NCBI GenBank assembly: GCA_021782915.1
Contig: JAJXUK010000027.1
Span: 1-32,603, forward strand
Source: Actinomycetes bacterium
Lineage (GTDB): Bacteria; Actinomycetota; Acidimicrobiia; Acidimicrobiales; RAAP-2
Length of the DNA stretch: 32,603 nucleotides
Reading direction: 5' to 3'
Position numbers and translations under genes: made by a program
In this document: positions 19,776 through 28,800 of the stretch, piece by piece
Numbering within the stretch: position 1 is the stretch's first letter
Layout: every line of letters begins with the position of its first letter
The notes under the pieces: model-generated
Databases searched by the model: none
The model's input: the letters and a program-made list of their open reading frames with translations, nothing else
Told to the model about the DNA's origin: nothing

Positions 19776-20630
19776 TCTGCGAAGAGCCGGTAAACCACGT
19801 CTTCTTGCACCAAATACAGTGGGCCTTCGAGAAAATAGCGCCATGCCTACGCCAGACTGGCCCAGGAGTCTTGTCCACATTTCGAACAAGCCCAACTCTG
19901 CTAGCCTCGTCTTCAAGTCAGCATACTGATAAGAGGGATGAGGATGGTACTCCATAAAAAGCAATTCTACTGTCCTCCAGCACCAGTCAGGTGACTCAAG
20001 AATTGCGTCATATTCACCACCCTCACAGTCCATTTTAACTATGTTGGGTGAGCGATCAAGCGAGGCAATAATTGAGCTCAGAGACTTTGATTGTACTCTG
20101 ATTGGATTTTGATCAGCAATGGGAACCATGGATGCTTCACACGATGCTTCTTGATCGACCCACATTTCTATGATCGCATCACTACTACTTACGGCTACAG
20201 GAATAATTACTGAACGACTGCTTACATCATTAACTTGAAGATTGCGCCTTAACCATTCGACAGTGTCAGGCATAGGTTCAACGCAGACAATCTGGGCCTC
20301 CAAAAGTGTATGCGCCATTGTAATTGAAAACGTTCCAACGTGAGCACCAATATCAAGAATAACGAAAGGCTCCTCAATGCTGCTCCAATCCATCTCGTCA
20401 AGACGATACAGATCATCTGACAAAACCTCAATAAGAGGAGCGTATGCTACGCCTGATAGAGGTGCCGACACTTCAATGCCGCTTCGAGTCTTGACTGTCA
20501 TCACGCCGGGCCGAACCCCGACTTTATCCAGGACTATCTTCGCTAGCACAACAATCCAGTTCTTCGATGACTTGCGGACGCGACGCGCAGCACTGAGCTT
20601 GGATCCCAGGCGGTGCAACTTTCCGTTCAC
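19746..20630 (-). CDS. FkbM-family SAM-dependent methyltransferase with IS-derived C-terminus
   Basis: A 294-residue protein. FVILDIGAHVGTFSITMA (about 86-103) is SAM motif I, VCVEPMPDTVEWLRRNL follows, and IVKMDCEGGEYDAIL is the FkbM-family acidic signature. FkbM proteins O-methylate hydroxyls, often on sugars of surface glycans; here it ends an operon of glycosyltransferases, so a glycan methyl cap is likely. The start is GTG at 20630 with AAGGGCAGGG upstream; 52 bp separate it from the GT4 stop. The last 13 codons and the stop (19746-19787) lie inside the right end of the ISL3 element, so the native C-terminus was replaced. The catalytic core appears complete. Codons are AT-rich like the rest of the island. 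Confidence 0.85.
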   Translation of the reverse strand: MNGKLHRLGSKLSAARRVRKSSKNWIVVLAKIVLDKVGVRPGVMTVKTRSGIEVSAPLSGVAYAPLIEVLSDDLYRLDEMDWSSIEEPFVILDIGAHVGTFSITMAHTLLEAQIVCVEPMPDTVEWLRRNLQVNDVSSRSVIIPVAVSSSDAIIEMWVDQEASCEASMVPIADQNPIRVQSKSLSSIIASLDRSPNIVKMDCEGGEYDAILESPDWCWRTVELLFMEYHPHPSYQYADLKTRLAELGLFEMWTRLLGQSGVGMALFSRRPTVFGARRRGLPALRRSARSDAVEQ

Positions 20631-20682
20631 GCCCCTGCCCTTGACTTTCTTGTTAACCAGCCCCTAAAGCAACTCCCTATAC

Positions 20683-21846
20683 TCACTTGAGTAATCCTTC
20701 CCGTTCAGCAATCAGGGAGAGTACGCAAACCCACTGACAACGCGTCACTTCCGGCGACGCGTTCCTTTCGAGCCAAGATCGTTGCCTCATCTTCAGATCA
20801 GCTCGATCTCCCTCATCAGCTCTTCTCTGCAGCACTTCCACGATCCTCCTTGGAAAGTCGTCAAGTTCGGCTTCAATCAGTCCGGGGCATCCCCTCAGTC
20901 CCTCAAATGCTGTGCGTGTTCCGACCACCTCTACTCCAGCAGCAACGTAGTCAAGCACCTTTGTCTTGACTCCGGCGCCAGAACTCAGCGGCGCGACTGC
21001 CAGAGCCGCACCACTTAACACAGGACCCAAGTCACTGACCTCTCCAAGTCCATAAATGCGGGCGCCACTCTCTCCTACTCCAGAGAGCTCTTCAGTTCCA
21101 GCTCCAACCAATATCAAGTTCACCGCAGAGGGAAGTTCCTTCACAAGTTGATCTCTCATCCACTCCACCGCAACTCGATTCTGCTTTGCCAGCGTGTTGC
21201 CTACAAAGACCAAGTAGTCACGGGGAAGCGTCTCTCCTACCGCTCTTGTGTCACCAGATCCTTGATCACCATCAACGGCATGAAGGGGACGGTGTACCAC
21301 CGTTAACAACTTCTGACTGCTCTTTGGAAATATCGTCCGCCAACTACGCTCCTCTTCTCTACTTACGGCAACCACAACTGACGCCCTCTTAACTGACCAT
21401 CCCTCCAAGAGTCTCCAGATCCGAAGCTTTATCGCTGACTCCAAATTTTTGGGATAGCGCATGTAGTGCAGAGTCTCGCACTCAGTTGTGTCCCAGACAA
21501 TTGATTTCCTAACTCCAAAAAGTGCGCAAATTGGAAAAAACTGAGCACTTTCCAATACCAACACATCCGTCGATCTACTTAAAAGCCTGAGCTGCCTGCC
21601 TAGACCTGGTGACCAACCAAGTAAGAATCTGCGACGATGAGCCTTAACAACAATAGATCCGCGCCTACCTGTAATCGTTTCGTCCCGGGTTTCACCAACA
21701 CTGAGAACGTACACAAACGCGCCAAGATCAGCTAGGTCTTCCGCAACAGCGCGTGCGCGGCTCGGCAAACCGCTTCGAGGCTGCAGGATGGATCCAAAAG
21801 TTACCATGCCGATGCGCAGTGACTCTAGCCCATTAGGTCTCAACAT
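20683..21846 (-). CDS. Family 4 (GT-B) glycosyltransferase
   Basis: A 387-residue GT-B enzyme. The N-terminal domain starts RIGMVTFGSILQPRSGLPSRAR, a glycine-rich acceptor-side loop. The C-terminal nucleotide-sugar domain has DYLVFVGNTLAKQNRVAVEW, then APLSSGAGVKTKVLDYVAAGVEVVGT, the donor-binding segment seen in GT4 enzymes of the GxKxKvle type. It probably adds a sugar from NDP-sugar to a lipid-linked intermediate in the cytoplasm. The reading frame extends 11 codons further, but GGGAGG six bases before ATG 21846 marks this start; it overlaps the preceding GT2 stop by 14 nt. Part of the five-gene minus-strand operon. Confidence 0.87.
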   Translation of the reverse strand: MLRPNGLESLRIGMVTFGSILQPRSGLPSRARAVAEDLADLGAFVYVLSVGETRDETITGRRGSIVVKAHRRRFLLGWSPGLGRQLRLLSRSTDVLVLESAQFFPICALFGVRKSIVWDTTECETLHYMRYPKNLESAIKLRIWRLLEGWSVKRASVVVAVSREEERSWRTIFPKSSQKLLTVVHRPLHAVDGDQGSGDTRAVGETLPRDYLVFVGNTLAKQNRVAVEWMRDQLVKELPSAVNLILVGAGTEELSGVGESGARIYGLGEVSDLGPVLSGAALAVAPLSSGAGVKTKVLDYVAAGVEVVGTRTAFEGLRGCPGLIEAELDDFPRRIVEVLQRRADEGDRADLKMRQRSWLERNASPEVTRCQWVCVLSLIAEREGLLK

Positions 21847-22708
21847 CAATCGCCTCCCGACCCAGGAGAATGCGAACACTCTTCCTCAGTTTATTGACAA
21901 GTGCCACAGATAAAAGCCAGAGTAGCCGTCTGAAAACAAGAAGTGTCTCGGCCGATTTTAGAACTATCACACCGACACCAAGTGAGACTCCGCTTTGGAA
22001 AAGAAGCCATGGCCTCTTTACGTATGGGCGATTAGCTTTGGCTAAAAATGAACGGACGCCATGCTTTCCAATAAACACTGACAACCCATCAGCATAGTTT
22101 GCCTTCTTTCGACATGCTGCAGCGAACCCTAAATTCCCTTCGTTATGAAATATCCTCGCACCTATTCTGCCAACGACAGCCACTTGTCTCAGTCGACTAG
22201 TGAGATCCCAATCTTCACCTGCGTTGAGACTTTCATCAAATCCATCCATCGACTCGAAGAGACTGCGCCGTAAGAAACGCACCGCTTCGATACTGTCACT
22301 GCCAATATAGAATTGTCGTTCGAACGCCCGCACGCGGGCCCAAAAACTCACTCCAATGCTCACCTCTGGCACAATGACTGCGTCAACACCTGCATCTATT
22401 TGCCAAAGTACGTTCTCCGCCACCGAACTCTCCAATATCATGTCTGAGTCCACAAATCCGACTATCGAACTCTTAGCAAGCTTGGCACCCAAGTTTCTTT
22501 GAGCGGACCTTTCAGGACCTGCGATCAAGATACGATTCGTGAATGCCTGCGCCAAGACAATAGTTTCATCAGTCGAGTAGTTGTCTACCACAATTATCTC
22601 GCACGGTACTGTTTGATTAATGACTGAACGAAGACACTCTACTATCGTTGATGCCGAGTTATATGTGGGAATAATGATAGAAATTTCCAATTCGGTTTCA
22701 GGACTCAT
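21833..22708 (-). CDS. Family 2 glycosyltransferase with C-terminal membrane segments
   Basis: A 291-residue GT-A enzyme. It starts ISIIIPTYNSASTIVECL, has IIVVDNYSTDET, then FVDSDMIL with the DxD metal site (about residue 90), and NAGEDWDLTSRL with the catalytic acid region (about 165). After residue 235 there are hydrophobic helices (WLLFQSGVSLGVGVIVL and VFRRLLWLLSVALV), suggesting membrane attachment. Sugar and acceptor are unknown. It overlaps the upstream giant membrane gene by 11 nt and the downstream GT4 by 14 nt, so all three are probably translated together. Codons are AT-rich. Confidence 0.87.
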   Translation of the reverse strand: MSPETELEISIIIPTYNSASTIVECLRSVINQTVPCEIIVVDNYSTDETIVLAQAFTNRILIAGPERSAQRNLGAKLAKSSIVGFVDSDMILESSVAENVLWQIDAGVDAVIVPEVSIGVSFWARVRAFERQFYIGSDSIEAVRFLRRSLFESMDGFDESLNAGEDWDLTSRLRQVAVVGRIGARIFHNEGNLGFAAACRKKANYADGLSVFIGKHGVRSFLAKANRPYVKRPWLLFQSGVSLGVGVIVLKSAETLLVFRRLLWLLSVALVNKLRKSVRILLGREAIDVET

Positions 22709-25700
22709 GAGCTGATAACCGCCTCCTTAAGACCATCACCAATTGGGCTAGTAAGCTAAGAATTACTAAGATTCCTATTGCCAACGATAGGGCGTACGTG
22801 TAGCGCAGCAAGCGAGAATACTTGTAGTTAACTGATGGTCTGCGGCTATTGAAGCCATACAACCACCCGTTACTTAGTCCATTGACCAAGACATGAACGG
22901 TGCCTGTTGCCGATTGCCAAGACGAAGAGTAGGTCTGTCCGTCATTGAAGACCTTCAAACCACCAACACTCTGTCGAGGTGAAGCAACAATGACGGGCAC
23001 ATAGCTCGGCACCTTGCGTAGCGAAACATCACTGAAGTCAACTACATTCGGCTTGCCACTGATTGATGAGGAGTAGAGAAACAGCATGATCTTTGTTGGC
23101 AACTTCCCTACGCTCACAATGCATGAGTAGCTGTGCCAACCTTTCCTCAGTGTCGGAGCATGGTCCATTGCGGCACACTCTGATTGCTGTGACACCCAGA
23201 CACAAACGCTTCCTCCGCTGCCCCTTATTGATCTTGCCTCAAACGTCAGAAGGTACGAACCCGAGGCGGTGCCCAAAACTTCACTCTCACAGGCAGATCC
23301 CCCTACAGCACGCAGTTCAAGAGCACGTCCCTTGAAAGCGCCGGTCGCAGTCACAATGGTGGCAGACACAAGTCTGCGATAGTTGGTACCTGGTAGAGCA
23401 TTGCAGTCGCCAACGGAAGCCTGCCACGGTCCGCGATTGAAGGATCCATCAACAACTATGTTGGGCTGAAGCGGTGTAGCAATTGCTAGTTGCTGTTTCC
23501 CATCTTGACTCAACCTGAAGCTCTCATTGGGATTGTGAGGCTGTGCAATCGCAGTGTCAAGTGTCCAGGGCTTCACGGACTCAAGGGCGTACTGGTAGCC
23601 GGGTACCATACTGAAATCCGTTGTCAAGAACCTTCCCACCTGTCTCCAACGCTCCATCGACGGGGGCTCGTAGACAAATGGCTCTCCTGACTTAACTGGT
23701 CCACGAATGAGTACTGTCCTACTAGGCAGCAAACCGAGAATTTCAAGATTCGGTGAAGCATTGGTGTCATAGTAGGGCAAGTCTGCTTGTCCATACTGGA
23801 GCCTAAATACAGACAAGTCTCCCCGTTGAAAGACCATTTTCGCTAGAGGATCGCCATCCAGCGCCCTCCGGAGGTGCGCCGCGCTCGCTATAACACCGCT
23901 GCTGGACCCCGTCTTGAGATCGCCTCTGATGAGAATGAAGTGGCAACCAAGCGTCCCCATAAGGCGAGAGACAGTCACATATGATTTACTAATCATGTCT
24001 CCCTGCACATGATCGACAGTCACTGTTAGCTGAGAGGAAACGGAATCATATCCAGCTGATGAAGGATTAACTACACCTCGTGATAGTAATTGAGTAATAA
24101 ATCCGTCATTGCCGTAGTAATTCCACTTGTATCCTACCTGATAATAGGATGTTGAGGGTAGTATGAGAACGCAGCCTGGCGTCTTATTCTCGTTGAGATA
24201 ACTTGCCGCATCAGTCCAATACGGTGGGAATTTGACATGTGCCCCCGGCATACCTCCAGGTCGGCTATTGGGAGCTATCTGTCCAAAGTAGAGGGGGTAG
24301 AAGGGGATGAGAGTGAGGCCCACGAGAAGAATGAGCTTGGCGTGCCGGTCAACAGGAAGTAGCCGCATGGTCCTAGTATTAGACTGTTGCGCATCGGCCT
24401 GGCTCCACACATGATCACTATGCCCAAAGATCATTTCAATTGAAATAGCAAAGAGCATGGTGAGGCACAGGCTTGCCACCATCAGAAATCTTCCGGGTTC
24501 ACGGAGAATCCAACCGAGCGGCAATCTATAGAGAGTGTCGAACAGGAGAGCGCCCGGCAGTCGAGTTCCCGTGCTGAGCAATAGAATCAACAGAAGTGCT
24601 AAAGTTGTCACTTGAATCACTTGACGATTTCTGCGACTTCTATGCCAGATCAAGGACAGAGGTATGGCAGAAAGCGCGACAGTCGTGTACGAGTACTTCA
24701 GTACGTTTAGTGGAAAAAGTGAGTACTTGGGAGCAAATGGGTAGTACTCTGGAAATGACCAGCCCCACGTGGTGTTGATCCAGAACGCATTCGGGAGGGT
24801 CGCTCTTCCTTGTGTCCACAGCCAGCTTGATGTGCCCAAGAGTCCACTGTTACCCCCGCTGCGGTATGCAAGCAAGGCGGGTACCATCCAATACGCTGAG
24901 GCTGCGGCAACTGGCAGCCCGGCAAACAAAACCAGTCGCCCAACTCGAAGGGCAGAGGCGCGCCCATTCTTGGCGACTGACGTAAAACCACCAATGAGTA
25001 CACCGGCGATTGGGACGAGAAGGAGAGGTGGATTAAGGAAGATATAGCCGTAGAGTGGAGCCATAATAGTCAGGCCCACAACGCCAGAGCGCATCGAAAG
25101 CTTTTCAGTGCCAACAGCGACTACAACAGCTGTGACTAACGGCAAAACAGACAGTGCACAGAGGTAGACCGAATTTAATCCGACGTTGCTCAGGGTGAAG
25201 CCATTGAACAGATAGGTGAGGCCCGCGGCAGTTGCAACGATTGGAGTTAGATCAAGGAGACGCAGTAGAAGATATATGGCAATTGCCGCAGTAGCCAACA
25301 GACCTGAGTACCACAGGTCCTGAGCCAGTGCAGCGGAACCACCAATTGCATGGATCGTGAGCCGTAGAACGGCCCACGGAAGTTGTTGCATCAACGTGTT
25401 CGGACTTCCCAGATTTGACCCAGTCCACGCCCATGTGTCGAATAGGCGGTGAGTCCAGGCGAGTCCTTGGGGAGGAGCAATGTCTCCTCCGGCCAAGACA
25501 GTTCCGAGTTGATACCATGAAACGGTTGCCCCGATAGCAATTACAGCGATCGTTGAGCACCATATCGCATCGCTACGTCGCATCCGGAGCGGGATTTTGC
25601 CCTTCTCGCTGACAGAGTTGACCAGAGGTTTAATGTTGCTGTCAGGGAATTCAATGACGGAGAGACTTAAGGTGGCCAGGATGAGTAACAGAAGTGCAGT

Positions 25701-25823
25701 CGCTGAGAGCCACAACGCAATTGAGCTGTCTTCAAAGAAGCCAAGGACGCCAATCATGATGATTGCAGCCCCGCTGGCTAATAGAACAGGGCTTTTTAGT
25801 CTTTCACGGATCCCTCTGCGCAT
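22698..25823 (-). CDS. Giant GT-C/AftD-like membrane glycosyltransferase candidate with jelly-roll module
   Basis: A 1041-residue protein. Many hydrophobic helices occupy roughly residues 12-505, then an outer region (510-985) and a closing helix (about 1005-1030) with a basic tail. An early outer loop reads VLAGGDIAPPQGLAW (Asp about residue 112), the usual GT-C catalytic position, and LPLGWILREPGRFLM (about 441) matches the ILREP segment of the 707-residue protein. Residues about 785-935 (NIVVDGSFNRGPWQ to VVDFSDVSLRK) look like a carbohydrate-binding jelly roll. This layout recalls the arabinofuranosyltransferase AftD and other DUF3367-type proteins, but the similarity is by architecture only. 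It likely extends or branches an exported glycan. The gene starts 9 nt after the fusion gene's stop and has no clear ribosome site, suggesting coupling. Confidence 0.68.
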   Translation of the reverse strand: MRRGIRERLKSPVLLASGAAIIMIGVLGFFEDSSIALWLSATALLLLILATLSLSVIEFPDSNIKPLVNSVSEKGKIPLRMRRSDAIWCSTIAVIAIGATVSWYQLGTVLAGGDIAPPQGLAWTHRLFDTWAWTGSNLGSPNTLMQQLPWAVLRLTIHAIGGSAALAQDLWYSGLLATAAIAIYLLLRLLDLTPIVATAAGLTYLFNGFTLSNVGLNSVYLCALSVLPLVTAVVVAVGTEKLSMRSGVVGLTIMAPLYGYIFLNPPLLLVPIAGVLIGGFTSVAKNGRASALRVGRLVLFAGLPVAAASAYWMVPALLAYRSGGNSGLLGTSSWLWTQGRATLPNAFWINTTWGWSFPEYYPFAPKYSLFPLNVLKYSYTTVALSAIPLSLIWHRSRRNRQVIQVTTLALLLILLLSTGTRLPGALLFDTLYRLPLGWILREPGRFLMVASLCLTMLFAISIEMIFGHSDHVWSQADAQQSNTRTMRLLPVDRHAKLILLVGLTLIPFYPLYFGQIAPNSRPGGMPGAHVKFPPYWTDAASYLNENKTPGCVLILPSTSYYQVGYKWNYYGNDGFITQLLSRGVVNPSSAGYDSVSSQLTVTVDHVQGDMISKSYVTVSRLMGTLGCHFILIRGDLKTGSSSGVIASAAHLRRALDGDPLAKMVFQRGDLSVFRLQYGQADLPYYDTNASPNLEILGLLPSRTVLIRGPVKSGEPFVYEPPSMERWRQVGRFLTTDFSMVPGYQYALESVKPWTLDTAIAQPHNPNESFRLSQDGKQQLAIATPLQPNIVVDGSFNRGPWQASVGDCNALPGTNYRRLVSATIVTATGAFKGRALELRAVGGSACESEVLGTASGSYLLTFEARSIRGSGGSVCVWVSQQSECAAMDHAPTLRKGWHSYSCIVSVGKLPTKIMLFLYSSSISGKPNVVDFSDVSLRKVPSYVPVIVASPRQSVGGLKVFNDGQTYSSSWQSATGTVHVLVNGLSNGWLYGFNSRRPSVNYKYSRLLRYTYALSLAIGILVILSLLAQLVMVLRRRLSAHES

Positions 25824-25832
25824 GCTATCGAC

Positions 25833-28800
25833 TCATGCATCCGATGATGTTGTAGAGTTCTGGTCGCAAGATTTCGCTTCAAGGGTCTTCACAATGGTCG
25901 CCAACCACAGTTTGGCAAGGTCCGTCCAACGAAGTTGTTGACTGGGATCAATTGACGGCTTCCGTCTAATTGCAAGGCTGAAGTACTTGATGAGTTCTTC
26001 TGCGAGCGCACTAGGACTCGGATCTACGGTGATTCCATTCGAGGCGCTGACTGAGTCCCTAAGTCCCGGCGCATCGTAGGTAATGGCTGGGGTTCCAAGC
26101 AATGCTGCTTCCGTGACGGTCAGGCCCCAGCCTTCTCGCACAGACGTTGACACTAGGACATGTGCTCGAGATATGAGTTCAGTCTTCTGATACTCCGTCA
26201 CCCTCCCCCAGAAGCAAACTCCTTCCGGCGCAATCGCTCGTAGGTGGTCCTGTTGTGAGCCGCGGCCGATGATCCACAACTTTGCCTCAGGTATCGAGGC
26301 TCTGACTTGCTCATACGCTCGGAGTGCATCGATGGGCCTCTTGTGACTCTCAAGACGTCCAATGAAAATGACAGTAGGATTGACTTCTTTTAGAGATGAT
26401 TCTGCGTAGTTGACTGGCGCGTCGTAGCCTTGTGGAAGCGCTGTGACCAGCTTCAATCCGTAGGTAGTAACTGCCTCTAGGCTTGACCGTGAAACTGTTA
26501 CCATCGGTATGGTTCGATAGGTGTGCATCCATAGTGGTTCAAGGATGTAGCGACCAAGTAGTGCTATTGGCCATGAGTACTGATAAAACCAAAGTTCACG
26601 ACAGACTTGGTGAATCAGCGCAATCACTGGGACGTCAGTGACCCACTTCGGTGCCATGAAGGGCTTCGTATTGATTTCATCAATCACGAGATCGAAATGT
26701 CCCCGACCTTCGCGCTGATAGAAGAGGCGGGCCTCTCGATACACGGTCACCCACGAGCCGCGCCTCACGATGCGCACACCGTTGACCCACTCCACCTCCG
26801 GCTTGCCGTCTACGACGGCGCAGAAAAGAGTCACGGATTGTCCAAGCTTGACCCACTCCTCCGCCACCCGTTGGGTATAAACCTCCGCACCACCAGCACG
26901 CGGGTGAGCGAGGTCTCGCCAGTTCAGGATCAGAATTCGGAGATGCTGGAGATCGAGGGGACGTGGCGTCTCTTCGCTGTCTGCAGCCGAGTGAGCCGTG
27001 AGCTCTTCCCGGGTGATCTCCGTGCGCGAGTAGAACTTGAGCACGTTGGCGCGATAGAAGATGGCGGCGGTGTCCTGGAGCATGTCTCGGACGGAGCGCA
27101 AGGAAACCGTTGAGGAGAAGCGCTGACCGATCTCGATAGGGACTTCGACGAACGTGCCGAATCCCTGACGGCGGGCGACCACGAACATCTCGAGGTCGAA
27201 GGCGAAGCGCTTCTCCACCATGCGCGGCAGCACGGCGGCCAAGGCGTCACGCCGAATGAGCTTGCAGCCCGTCTGCGTGTCGCGGACTGGAAGTCCGAAG
27301 AGCGTGCGCGTGAGTTGCTGGTAGCCCCAGGAGTAAAGACGTCGCAGCGGCGGGTAGACCACTTGTGAGTCCGCGTGGCGCTTCGAGCCGTAGAGGATGT
27401 CCGCGTGCGTCTCTTTGGCCGCGGCGAGGAAGCGCGGCAGCGCCGCGGCCGGGATGTCGCCGTCGCCGTCGATGAAGCCCACGTACTCCCCACGCGCCTC
27501 GCGCAGCCCTGCGCGCAGCGCCGCCCCCTTGCCCTGGTTCTCGGGCAGGCGGATCACGCGCAGTCGCGCCAGGCCGAGCCCCTCGAGCAGCTCGGCGCTG
27601 TCGTCGGTCGAGCCGTCCGACACGGCCAGCACCTCGAAGGAGAGCGCCGAGTCCTCGAGGACACGAACGACGTCGCCAACGTGCTCGACCAGGCGTGGCC
27701 CCGGATTGAAGAAGGGCACCACCAGGCTTAAGTCGAGGTCCTGCTCGGGCAGGTCGTAGAGAGGGTAGCGATGCGCGGCGTCGTGCGCCGCTGAGATCAG
27801 CAGGGCCTGCAGGCCCGGCAGTCCGGTCGCCAGCGTCGTCGCACCGATGACGGCCAGCATCTCGAGGGCCACCACGTCGAGCGAGCCGTGCCACGTCGTG
27901 ACGAGCCCGTAGGCGAGGCCCACCCCGATCCAGGGCACGAGGGCCACCTTGGAGCGACGCGCGAGGTGCAAGTAGACGCTCGAGCCCAGCACCCCCAGAC
28001 ACGCCGAGCCCAGCGCCAGGATGCCCAGCACCCCCGGCGCCAACGGGTACTGGCTCCCGAAGAGCACGCGCACCACGAGCCCCGCGGCCACGCTCATGAC
28101 TCCCGCCACCGCCAGACCCAGCACCGCCGTCAGGGAGATGGCACCCACGAAGGCGCGCCGGCTCTCGCGGTCCAGTCCCGTGCGACCCACCAGGTGCGGG
28201 AAGGCCACCATGATGATCGCCCCGGGGATGAAGAGAGCGATGTGGGCCGCCAGCACGGCCGCCACGTAGTTGCCCGCCGCGGCCGGGTGAAAGACGTGCC
28301 GGGCCAGCACCGTGTCGATGCCCATCAGCGCCGTGTAGCCGGTCAGCCCCGCACCCGAGAGCCACAGGTCGACGCGGTGCACGCTCAGGTGCGCCGGCTC
28401 CGCGGCGCTGGCCAGACCCTGTCGCGCCACGTAGAGCAGGATGAGCAGCGTGACGCCCTGAGCGAGCACGGAGGCCGCGATCGCGCCCGTCACGCCGAAG
28501 CCGGCCACGACGGTCAGCACTCCGATGCCCAGGCGCACCGGGCCGCCGCCCAGGAACGTCGCCAGGGCCACCGGGCCGTAGCGGTACTCACCGATCAGGG
28601 CTCCGGTCAGAACGCCCGAGACGGTCGCCAGGGGGATCCACACCGCGATGAGCAGCAGCGGCTCCACTGACGCGGCGTGCAGATATCCGCGCAGCAGCGG
28701 CGCCAGCGCCATCGCGAGCACCATTCCCCCCAAGCCACCCAGCGTGGCGCGACCCGTGAGGCGCCGCAGCGACGGCGCGCGTCCGGCGTCGCTCCAGCGC

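Larger units (their letters stand above)
18411..19788 (+). mobile_element. Decayed ISL3-family insertion sequence
   Basis: A GC-rich insert inside AT-richer DNA, carrying a broken ISL3-type transposase. The right end is well supported: read on the minus strand, GGCTCTTCGCAGATCAGCG ends at 19788, and GGCTCTTC is typical of ISL3 termini in actinobacteria (recalled from IS31831-like elements). The left end is less sure. GGCTCCGACC at 18411 shares only five bases with the right end, and another candidate lies near 18435-18444. No 8-bp target duplication is visible for either choice (compare 18403-18410 with 19789-19796), so one end may have been rearranged. Confidence 0.65.
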
